A stretch of 64,000 nt of DNA, from assembly GCA_026545225.1 (NCBI GenBank), contig CM048852.1, positions 54,877,146-54,941,145 of the forward strand, read 5' to 3'. Source of the stretch: Cornus controversa. Lineage: Eukaryota > Streptophyta > Magnoliopsida > Cornales > Cornaceae. The notes under the pieces were generated by a model. That model saw nothing but the letters and a program-made list of their open reading frames with translations. It was not told where the DNA came from and did not search any database. The translations under genes were made by a program, and so were the position numbers. This document shows positions 27,672 through 38,169 of the stretch, piece by piece (position 1 is the first letter of the stretch; every line of letters starts with the position of its first letter).

Positions 27672-30600
27672 ACTTGGAAGTATAGCTGATTGATTTGTTG
27701 ATCTACCATTTATTCATTACTCTTTACACATGTGACAGATCCACAGCCAATTATAGGAGCACAAGTTCTTATGTCAAGGTCTTGACTGTAAAATGTCTAG
27801 CTGATATCTTAGTCTTGCTTGTGCAATGCATAATTATTTTGTTTTCATTTTTGTTTTAATTTTTTTTAATTTTGTACTATTTTCTTTTTTCATTTGTCTG
27901 AAATTTTACTTGATCTTTTAACACAGACCGTAAAATGTCTAGCTGATATCTTACAGTCTTGATTGTGCAATGCATAATTATTTTGTTTTCATTTTTTTTT
28001 TTAATTTTGTAGTATTTTCTTTTTTCATTTGTTTGAAATTTTACTTGATCTTTTAATATGTTAAAGCAATTTTTATTTGATTTATTTTTAGATAAAGAAA
28101 TGATTGCTGATTTGTTTTGATTTCTTTTTATAATTAATATATGGAAGATGTTACTTTTTGTATGGTAGGTGCCTGAAGGGCTTGAAATGTGTGTTCGTTT
28201 GATGTTGCCTGGAGAGTTAGCTCTTGTTACCTGCCCTCCTGATTATGCATATGACAAGTTCCCAAGGTTATTTTTCTGATCTGGTCTCCTCTATATCATA
28301 TATGTGGGCATGGCATGCAAAAATCACGGGTTCCTGTGATCATTACCATCATTATCATCTTATTCTTCTTAAAACTAAATTGAGTTTTATATTTATTCTT
28401 TATTTGTTTAGGCCTGCTAATGTTCCTGAATGTGCTCATATTCAATGGGAGATCGAGCTTCTTGGTTTTGAGATGCCCAAGGTACTCTAACAGACAGTAT
28501 TTAAGCACAAAGAGAAAAAGATTCAATCACATCTCTTACAAAACCTTATGAAATTAACTGTATATAATTCATTTTAAATTTTTTGGCATTCAAAGTCTAA
28601 GAACTGTCTTTATGTGGTCGTTGCAATTGCATTGTTAGGATATTTGTGTTTGTTTGAAGTTGTTTGATATAATTAGTTTTGTGAATTTGATTACAGTTAT
28701 TTTACTTTGATAATATCATAATTGACCATCAAGTAGTTATAAAACTGCAGCTTAGGCTAATTGAACCTAACAGAACCAACTGTGAGGCAGTTTTTACTGA
28801 GATTTTTCAGACAAGCTTTGGTTGGGTGTACTCAGTACTGTCTACACATGCGTATGTTATTGAGAAGCTATCTCTGCCCAAACATTTGGATAACTGCCAT
28901 TTTTATGCTTGGTTTCCTTGTCAGAACATGGCATGCCCGACTCAACAAAACTTAGGAGCAGAGTTTTTATGACAAAAGGAAAAAAATGTGAGGGCTCGAT
29001 ATACATCTTCGATGTAAAGCCTATTGTGCTTTGAAATTTACTGTCGGCCTTCAACCATTCTGGTGCAATTACCTCTCTAGAGGCTGACGACCTTATCATT
29101 TTTTGTTGTTCTCTTAGCCCAATGTGGTTGTGATGTTTGATTCTTAGTGTCCCTGTCAGAAATTGACACGTGTTTGTTGACATTAGGGAGGAGAAAGAAT
29201 ATTTTGATGAAACTATCAGACAAGTGTTCAGAATCTTCAGATAGCCTGAAGGCAATACAATCATATCCTTGACAAATATGTTATTTAGTTTCCACATGAA
29301 TAAAACTGGCAAGGAAACATGCTATTGAGAAGGCTTTTTTTTGCTGAAGAAGAAGACAGACCATTAGGCTTCTAGAGTGTTGGGACCCCATATTTTGTTC
29401 TTTGTTTAGCCAACTATTGGTGGTTGTAATGTTTGATTAGTGGTGTCCATGTCAGAAATTAACGCCTCGGTTTGTCAAGAAAAGGAGGGAGAAAAGGAGA
29501 GTTTGGTGCAACTATCAGACCAAGTCTTTAGTTGGCCTGAGGTCAAAATCATCATATCCTTGACAAATATATGCTTAACTTTCCACACAAATGGGACAGG
29601 CAACATTAATTTGGATATGATATTGATCTATTAAATTTTGTATTAGGCCCCTCATATTAAGAACCTACTTTCGTTGTTAAGTGTTCCTGGTCATAACTTA
29701 GAAAAATCTTAGCTTTTAGATTCTCTTTTGGCTCTTAGCTTTTCAAGAATAATAATTATTACTGTTGTCTATGCTCTCCCTATTTTAGAGGTGAGGCAAA
29801 CATATAAGAAATAATGGAAAGAGCTATGAGTTTTGAAGTCGCTGACTTGCTTGAATTGTGTTTTTTGCATACTTCAATCGCTTACTTGGTGCCATTGATG
29901 TTTGATATAACAATCTAGGGCTTAGATTTGATACTTCCCTCTCAACTCTTTGATTACATAAGCTAATGAACTTTCTTTTGTAGACTTCAATTTGCTTAAT
30001 TGGCGCCATTGATGTTTAATATTACACTCTAGGGCTTAGAATTGATACTTGCCTCTAAACTTTTTGATTACATACACTAATGTTCTTTCTTTTTCTCTCG
30101 ACGAATTATATCGACATGCATTCAGTTATATTCGCTTATTTTACCAAACCATTTCTCTTGTGTATAATTGGAATCCTTGTTGCAGGACTGGACTGGTTTG
30201 AACTTTAGAGGTATAATGGAGGATGTAGAGAAGATCAAAGGCACGGTATATATTTCCCAACTATTGAAAAATTTGTGTTTAACATACCTTGTCGGCTATT
30301 AGGCTCTCCATTAAGTACTAATTTCTTTGACAGTGGTTCTAATCGTTGCATGGATGTGCATCTTTGGAATGGGTAACCTCAAACCTGCCAATTATTGATC
30401 ATTCAAGCAAAAGTTTGGGCAGGCTTGATCATGATCTAAATAGTGTGGTCACCTCCGACGTGCATTGAGATGTGTTTGATGCCCTCAATATGTTAGCTAA
30501 TCTTAAAATGAAATTTGAGTTTCAAACACTTGGCTGTCATGCTCTGAATCGTAGTGGACAGTTTAGAAAATATCAATTCATTTTATAAAAAATAGTTTTG

Positions 30601-33600
30601 CAGAAGTTGTAGAAACCTATATGCAAATTATAAAAAGCATGATCCATTATTAAGGAAAAAAAAGAAATGAGACAAATTATGAATACACAGACGCATACGT
30701 TGGTATTTTTGTGTTATATAAAGTTCATGTCCCTTGTTTGTTATTTACAATTTAAGTTGTCTTAAAAGGGATGCATGACCTTATGATTTTGTCTAGCAAG
30801 ACTTTGTCACTCCAGTCTTTGGAATTTTAAGACAATCTTTTTTATACAAATATTTTTATTCAAATTTTGAACATGTTATGTTAAAATATGGTTGTTATTA
30901 AGGCTGAGCCATAGTAGCACATGGAGAAGTGTGGGCATGGCATCTAAATGGGGAGGGGTGGGGTTAAATGGTTCCATCCTCCTTGCTGGTAGATATTGTG
31001 TGTTGCAGCATTAACCAAAAGAATTTGAAAATATCCAAGTTTTTACATTTTAGGTTTTGTACAGACAATTTAAGCTATATAATAGCAACATGTTGACGCC
31101 AGAGTGTTGAGATATTAATTTTTGTACTTTTTTAGGGAGCTAACATAGTGTCACCGCATTCAGCTTGTCAACACCAGACCCGATTGGCTAATTTTGTGTG
31201 CACAGATTGATCAAATTAGGTTGATTCAATAGCCTTAATCGCTTTTGAATCGAAGTAGTCATCTCTCTAGAAGTCTGAAATTTGTAAGGAAACTGACTGT
31301 AATCTGTTCACTTTCAGGGGAACAGGCTTTTCAAAGAAGGAAAGTTCGAACTTGCTAAGGCAAAGTATGAGAAGGCAAGTGTTATTTTTTTCTTTACAAT
31401 GTTCAGCTTTTCTTGTTGAGGATTTTTGCAAGACTGACTCTGATGTTTTTGGTCTATTATTTATAAAAGTGGAACCCCCCCTCATTGATAATCAATCTTA
31501 ACCAGTCTTTTGGATCAAGCTATTTGCTTTTGTCTACATATCTTAAAAGTCAAAACATCATTATGAATTTTTATCATTAAAGTTAGCTAGGATTGCACGC
31601 TTCATAGGGCACCAAAAAGAGATACCATGGCTCAGTATGCAGGTGATGGATTGCCAACTGTAGCTTGTACCAGTCATCCTTGCATCTGCTTGTATGGTAA
31701 CCATTTGGCTTAGTTGGCCTGCCATTTAATGACTCAATTGCTGCTACTGGCATTTGATATTCTTCGACAATTACTTTTTCCTGCATGTGACCTGCTTTGG
31801 ATTCCTAAATTATTTCATTGCAAAATGATTATATTACCTGAATATACATTCTAAAGTGTATAATTTATTTTAAAGAATCTTGAAAATAGTCATATGCTCT
31901 TCTATATTAAAGATGCAATTCTTATTGCTATTTACTATGGGGTAATGCTACAGGTTCTTCGTGAATTTAATCATGTTAATCCGCAAGACGATGAGGAAGG
32001 GAAAGAGTTTTCAGATACAAGAGTATGTTTATAAAGACTGAAAGGAACTTTATCAACTTTTGTGATTCTTAGTTCTTTTGGGTTCTAAGAGAGATACTTT
32101 TTGACTCTTGTGCTCTCACTTATAGCTACCTTTCTGTATGTTAGCATGGTTTTTATTTGGTATTGATTTCCATTTTTCTTTTTGGACGCTTGAAGAATTT
32201 GTTACATCTAAATGTGGCCGCCTGCTATCTGAAAATGGGAGAATGTAGGAAGTCCATTGAGGCATGCAATAAGGTATTTTTCTGACCTTATAGTTCAATA
32301 AGGTTCCATTTTTTTAATTACATAAAACATATTCTAGCAAAAGTGTATCGTGTTTGGTTGAGATGTTTATCATTATGAGTTGATGTTGGCTTGCCTTCTC
32401 ATTTCACCATATACTGAGATCGATGAGAAGGGACAATCTGCCTATCATCTTCAAAATGGCCTCTCTCTCTCTCATCTTTAGAGGAAGGCATTTCTAATTT
32501 TTCTGGAGGATTATTGAATTGGTTAGTTGTAAGAGTCTGCATCTTGTGCTACATGAAACAAAGTGATGAATTTCTAGGATGGTTTCAATTTTTAGCTTCC
32601 CCCACCTGTCATACTGCACTTCAATCTCTGCTATGATGAAGTGGTGATCAACTGGTCATTATTTAAAATTTCAGTGGTGCTGTTCATGGCTTCAGCTGTG
32701 ACGAATAATGTTTGACCGGCTGATATGTTTGAATGTCGAGTTTCATTGGTTATTTGCCTTGGTTTCAAAGTTGAATTTAAACTAGTCAACTGTCATTAGC
32801 AATGCTAGCTTATTGAAGAAAATGATCATTTGTCGTTTGTCCGTGTTGGTTTTTGCTTTTCCTTTCCTTTTCTTTTCTTTGGGGTTTTTTTAAATGGTCA
32901 TTATTTTTTATTTCAGTTGTCACTTTCTTTGGGGTTTTTTTAAATGGTCATTATTTTTTATTTCAGTTGTTATTTGCCTTGTTTGAGGTATAGTGTGATT
33001 TAAAGACCTTATTATTCACTCAAGTTTGTGAAGGGAAGAAATGCCTCAAGCTTTCTGTCACATTTAATCCTAAATTCTTCCAATAGATGACTAGTTCAAG
33101 CTTTCCTGGAAAGAGTGCCATTGTGCACACAAAGCTCAATAATAGCAGGGTGAAGCCCTCCATCAAAATTCAAAATTGGGCCTTTGATTGATGATAAGAT
33201 ATTTAGTGGACCCTATTTACTTTTTGTTGGACCTAACAAGTTAGTGAATGAATACAACCTTCCAATAATGAGGTGTGTTTGGTTTTGTAGTGTTTTTCCT
33301 CTAAAATTTGAATATTCAAATTAATATGAATGCTACTGGGTCCCACACGTCCTACCATCCAATTCAAGTGGGTAGTCTCATAGGCTAAGCTTATTCTTAT
33401 TGTGTACTGATCTTGGCATGTATTTATATGGAAATAATGCAGGTATTAGATGCAAACCCTGTTCATGTCAAAGCTCTTTATCGCCGTGGAATGGCCTACA
33501 TGTCAGCTGGAGATTTCGAGGAAGCAGGGAGAGATTTTAACAAGGTAATGTTTTTAGGGAAAACTGCAAAAAAAGCCCCACTTATCTTTCTCCGATTGGC

Positions 33601-34724
33601 AAAAACCCCCCATCTATTTTTTTGGAATCAAACACCACCCCCCCAACCCCAACTAACGAAAACCTCATGAAGGGGGTTATTGTGACGAAAAATGCCCCCC
33701 TCCAAATGCAGAAAATTAAAGAAAATGCAGAAAACAGAAAATACAAGTGGGCCAATCTCTTTACAATAAAAAGTGTCAATAAGTCCTACTTTTTTTCTTT
33801 GAATGACCATGCTATCAATTTTCAATAATACCAATAGTTCATACATTTTGATAAATATGAGGTAATGTTTGAGAGATTTAGAATTAATATGAAAATATTT
33901 ATCAAAATGTATGAACTAATGGTATTATTGAAAATTGATAGCGTGGTCATTCAAGAAAAAAGTATGATTTATTGATTTTTTTTTATTGTAAAGAGATTGG
34001 CCAACTTGTATTTTCTCTTTTCTCCATTTGCTTTAATTTTCTGCATTTGGAGGGGGGCACTTTTGTCTCAATAACCCCCCTTGTGAGGTTTTCATTAGTT
34101 GGTTGGGGGGGGGGGGGGGGGGGGGTGTTGTTTGATGCCAAAAAATTAGATGAGGGGGTTTTTTTTTGCCAATCATAGATGAGAGGGTACTTTTTTGCAG
34201 ATTGCCCATGTTTTTATTAGACGTCATATATTGGATAAGGGCAGGCGTTTGACACTGTTCTGATTTCCATTGTGGTATTAGATGATGAGCATCGACAAGT
34301 CATCCGAACCTAATGCAAGGGCAGCTCTTGTAAAATTAAAACAAAGGGAGCAGGTGGGTTATAAAAGTAACAAATCTTCAAATTTCTATTCAATATGGAA
34401 TTGGAAAAGCAAAATCAACTGTGAATTTACTAACCTGATAAGCAGGAAGTTGATAGGAAGGTTCGTAAACAATTTAAAGGACTGTTTGACAAGAAGCCTG
34501 GGCAAATTGCGGATGTCGAAATCAATGATAGAGGAGAAGATCAGAATACAGGGGAAAATCATGAGAAAGGTGATCAGGATGATCCAGATGAGGAAAAAGA
34601 GGAGGAACTTCGTGAAGCTGCAGCTGCAGCTGCTCCACCTCGAATGGGTTTTTTATCCCAAGTGTGGCCCACTGGTAGAAGACTATTCAGAGCTATTGGG
34701 CTGCAGAGATGTACTATATTGTGA
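19159..34724 (+). CDS. PAS1: PASTICCINO1-type FKBP/TPR protein, 20 exons, 625 aa
   Basis: Exons: 19159-19232, 19358-19442, 19707-19776, 21246-21343, 23437-23559, 24369-24401, 25073-25131, 25289-25373, 25493-25651, 26726-26783, 27424-27572, 28169-28266, 28412-28481, 30186-30245, 31318-31374, 31954-32022, 32196-32273, 33443-33544, 34282-34353, 34446-34724. The total is 1878 nt, open throughout. Domains in order: FKBP-like about 48-148 (GILEGIP-type pocket seen as GLLEGIPTMLKGE), degenerate FKBP about 165-263, FKBP-like about 282-385 (VHYKGMLL, CPPDYAYDKFP), TPR about 402-515, then an acidic region and the C-terminus CTIL. Plant PAS1 is an immunophilin-type scaffold of the ER very-long-chain fatty-acid elongase and is needed for controlled cell division. 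There is no in-frame ATG upstream of 19159. Introns 5 and 15 begin with GC rather than GT; the others are GT-AG. Assignment is from residue-level similarity to Arabidopsis PAS1 along the whole length. Confidence 0.96.
21344..23436. other. PAS1 intron 4
   Basis: The intron is 2093 bp with no internal gene. It contains a long (AT)n tract at about 22530-22569. The short frames in it have no family match. Confidence 0.6.
27785..28060. repeat. 142-bp tandem duplication in PAS1 intron 11
   Basis: Copies start at 27785 and 27927 with GTAAAATGTCTAGCTGATAT and run through a T-rich tract to ATTTTACTTGATCTTTTAA. Identity is high, so the duplication is fairly recent. Confidence 0.85.
29105..29600. repeat. 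Diverged ~200-bp duplication in PAS1 intron 13
   Basis: Segments at about 29105-29310 and 29400-29600 share GGTTGTGATGTTTGATT-like starts, TGTCAGAAATT, an ACTATCAGACAAGT block and CATATCCTTGACAAATAT. They are about 296 bp apart and have many substitutions and indels, so this is an old event. Confidence 0.75.
29862..30092. repeat. ~113-bp tandem duplication in PAS1 intron 13
   Basis: Both copies carry GCCATTGATGTTT, CTAGGGCTTAGA, TTGATACTT, TTTGATTACATA and a TTCTTTCTTT-like end. The shared word GCCATTGATG is at 29891 and 30004. Confidence 0.8.
32877..32976. repeat. 50-bp perfect tandem duplication in PAS1 intron 17
   Basis: The block from GGGGTTTTTTTAAATGG through TTTATTTCAGTTGT is repeated at 32881 and 32931 without visible differences. 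Each copy ends in TTTCAG, so each supplies a potential cryptic 3' splice site. Confidence 0.9.
33557..34207. mobile_element. Mutator-type MITE in PAS1 intron 18
   Basis: The 651-bp element is almost entirely two long inverted arms (about 290 bp each) around a short spacer near 33855-33895. The ends are GGGAAAACTGCAAAAAA and its degenerate complement. A perfect 9-bp direct repeat, ATGTTTTTA, flanks it at 33548-33556 and 34208-34216; 9-bp target duplications are the hallmark of MULEs. The arms contain C-runs and G-runs up to about 19 bp. There is no transposase. It lies only a few bases from the exon 18 donor. Confidence 0.9.
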
Positions 34725-36036
34725 GTTTGGCTTCAACCTAGGGCAACTAACTTCTAAAGACTAGCTAGTTGTTTATACCATAAGAAGGTGAATAAATTAA
34801 ATTTCGCCGGGAATGAAGACGTGTTAGATGTGAGTTATTTATTTTTCATTCCCTTTCATTCTCCACAAACAATAACAAAGAGGAAAAAGAAATGCAGCGC
34901 TATTGTAGAAGTTCTGTTATTTTATTTTTGATACTTTTGCAACTACATCTTGCAACATTTTTCACTGGAATAAAGTTGGAATGATTTTAAGTAAAGAAGG
35001 TTGGTTGAATTGACTTGCCCTTCTGCTTTCAAATTAGTCTATTGCATGGGTTGAATGTTGATGGATGATCATTATTAGTTAATGTGCTCTGCTTAACTTC
35101 CCCGACAATCCGGAGAAGCATGTTATCTCATTTCTGAAAGGGGTTTGGATTAATGGTGCAAATGGACTGAGGTGAAACGGGTGTTTGAGCTCAGTTTAGT
35201 TGAGCTTAACTCGTGTTCAGGCCTCTGCCATGTTCAGTCTATTTGTTAGTGCAGGTTTTATTGAGCCTAAGGGAACTTGCTCATCAAACTAGTCCTCATT
35301 GCAAATAAGAGTAATGCACTATGATAAATGTTCGTCTAGTATTTTGTTTATTACGAGAGTTATATAGAGAATAATCCAATTTTTAAAATCACAGCCTCAC
35401 AACGGCTTTCACTTGTGCTTATATATGTGACGCACTTCGCAGAAGTTTGTCTACCTTGGACTCGCCAATAACAATGCTATCAAAAAGTATTATGCCATGC
35501 CATACGAATAAGAATGAAATAACTTTTTTTTTTGAAAAAAAAAAACCTTCTACAAGTTCTAAAAGAGTGTTGTAAATATGTCAATAGTGCGGATTGATTT
35601 TATCAATCGAATCTTCTTCATTTGATCTCCCTCACACTTGATGTAACCTTACAACAATTGTTGTAAAAAATCATTGTTTTATGGATAACCAGAAACCCAC
35701 CCAAATTGGCAACTCAAGATAACCTAAATTTTAACTTGACTTTTATATATATATTTTTATGTATTTGCAATTGTCATTAACCTTTTCATTGTGTTACATA
35801 TTGATTTCTCGTATATTTATTCTTTGAAGAGTTAATTTCCTAAGAGTTTGTATATCTCCAGTTCTTAACATAATTGTTTTATCATTTAATTTTTTTTACA
35901 AGTATTTAGTTCTCGAGCTGATGCCTGACTCAATTTTTAATTCCTAGTCAACGTGAGTTGCAAATAGATTCAAATTGTGCCACAAACATGTACGTCGCTG
36001 GTGTGCCCACTCAATGAAATTACAAAATTAACAAAA
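34725..36036. other. PAS1 3' UTR and intergenic DNA
   Basis: AATAAA-like signals occur near 34788 and 34970. A GAGCTCAGTTTAGTTGAGCTTAAC-rich patch near 35195 resembles the repeat seen at 8220-8330. No gene is supported. Confidence 0.5.
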
Positions 36037-36944
36037 GGGTTCAAAACTCTCTTCTGATTTTAAAAAAGTACAAAAAAACTTCTATACTATATTTTAGACG
36101 ATATCACACCTTCACTTTTGCAAAAGTGGGTAAAGTACCCATTTTGCACATATTAAAAGAGCGTAGAGTGGTTTAAATTTTTTTTTTTTACTTTAATAAA
36201 AAAAAAGAGGAGTTTCTTTTTTAGGCAAAAAAATTTCCCAAAAAAAAAACTAAAAAGGCCCAATTACATAATAATTTTATTTTTATTTTTATTTTTTGGA
36301 AATTGTTTCTATTAGAAAGAGATGGGTTTTTTTTATATTAAGTTTTTCTTTACCTTAATAAAAAAAAAGAGGAGATTTTTTCCAGAAAAAAATCCGGAAA
36401 TTGTTTCCTAGGAAAAAAACTAAATATGCACAATAATAATAAAATTTCAAATTGTTTTTTTTGTTTTTTCAAAAATTGTTTTATTTTCATAAATTCTCTC
36501 TCTTTTTAATGGAAAAAAGTTCTGGAAAAAATTTCCGGAAAACAAAAAAAATCAATTTTTTTTATTAAGTAATTGTGCATGTATAGTTTTTTTTCCCAAA
36601 ATTATTTTAGGAATTTTTTTTTGCTCTTTTTTTTTATTAAGGTAAAAAAAAAAAAACTTGATATGAAAAAACCCCTTTTTGTAATGGTGCATTTTTTATT
36701 TTTTATTTCAGAAAAAAAACTCATCTTTTATTTATTAAGGTAAGAAAAGTTAATATAAAAAAATCTCTCTTTTCTTTATTGTTTTTATTTTTTATAATAA
36801 TAGAAATGGTAAAATAGTTATAGAAAATGAGAATATGTGCAAAAGGAAATAATTTGCTCACTTTTGCAAAAGTAAGAGTAAGATATGATCCAAAATAGCA
36901 TAGATTTTTTGCACTTTTTTAAAACCAAATGGAGGGTTTTCGGC
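36037..36944. mobile_element. Long-inverted-repeat element upstream of the PPR gene
   Basis: The left end begins GGGTTCAAAACTCTC and continues about 90 bp to CACTTTTGCAAAAGTG (about 36112). The right arm from CACTTTTGCAAAAGT (about 36858) to GAGGGTTTTCGGCCC (about 36944) is its inverted copy. The core is made of A- and T-runs that also fold on one another. No target duplication is clear, so the class is uncertain; the GGG ends and long arms resemble MULE-type MITEs. Confidence 0.65.
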
Positions 36945-37223
36945 CCTTGCCTGCAAAATTTGGTGAAGTTGAATCGAACGTTTTTTATATTTTGGATCGA
37001 GCCTTGATCAACCTTCACCCGGCCCCTATAGTTCAACTTCAACCCAAAGTACGATGGCCCAGTCCATACATGCTCACAGCCTTCTGTTGTAGTCCACCAT
37101 CAACCATTACCAACGCTCCAAAGGCACTGTAAATTTTCCTCAAAACCCTAAAACCCTTTTCGTTCTTATGTTCCATTGAAACTCCGTTGGTCCTTTGGAA
37201 CTCAGTAAAATCTCAGTGAAGAG

Positions 37224-37970
37224 GTATTTATGTTATTTCTTTTCTGTTGTATAATTTTTGATATTTGGATATTTCATAATTCGGGAATTTTCCATGTTTG
37301 TCTTTATTTTGTTATATTATTATTATTTTTATTTTAAAATTGTGCTTGATGTTTATTTTCTTACACAAATATCTCTGCAAAACAATCTCTAACAATAAAT
37401 TCATAGAGCCTGAAACCAATATAGTTGCCGAGATGACCAAAGGAAATTCTCTGTTTTTACTAGTATAGTACTATCTAGTTAACTTTCCACCTGGATTATG
37501 AAATGTTGTCAACTCTGTATATAACTTATAATTCATTTTTACTGATCTATGATCTTCTTAATGTTATAACAGTTTTGTAGTTAGGTTAGTATTTGACATG
37601 TTTTTTATTTATTTTGTTACCAAAATGAGTTTATTTGTAGCACAACTTGCAGTATAAAGAAATTCTAGGGAAATGGTCTTTCAAAAAATGAGTCCTCCTC
37701 ACTCCTCAGAGAGGTAAATTTTTTTGGGGGCAGCTGTATACTTTACTGAATGTTTTCAGGATTAAGCCAAACACCAGAAAATAAGAGGGAAAAGTATTTT
37801 ACATGTGAAAGGTTTTGTTTGAAAAATGTTTAACATCAACACAGATGGAGCGTTAGTTGATTAGCAAATGATTTCTGAGGCGATTACTTGTATAGCACCT
37901 CTTATATTTATATAGTTTTTATGTTTGCAGTGGAAAAACCTCCTGTGTTTATATTGTTTTATGTTTGCAG
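37224..37970 (+). other. Probable 5' UTR intron of the PPR gene
   Basis: A candidate leader exon ends at GTGAAGAG followed by GTATTTA (37224). Candidate acceptors TTTGCAG lie at 37930 and 37970, produced by a ~40-bp tandem repeat, and open onto GGGAAACACTAAAGC. The intron lies in the leader and would not change the protein. It is inferred from splice motifs only. Confidence 0.4.
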
Positions 37971-38169
37971 GGGAAACACTAAAGCAAAAGGAGCTCTGAG
38001 GAAGGTTGTGTATGATTGATAATCAAGTGAATTAAACCTTTGCCTTGAGTAGGGAAAAAAAATTGAGTGACCTTAGACAGTATTTTTCAATTTTGAGGGA
38101 TGCAAATGCAGTTGCAGTCATGCAGTCACTACTCAGTACCCTCTTATTGTGTTATTACATCTACATTGT

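Noticed and set aside
28857..29312. Minus-strand 151-codon frame in PAS1 intron 13
   Set aside because: It crosses one copy of an intronic duplication and resembles no protein.
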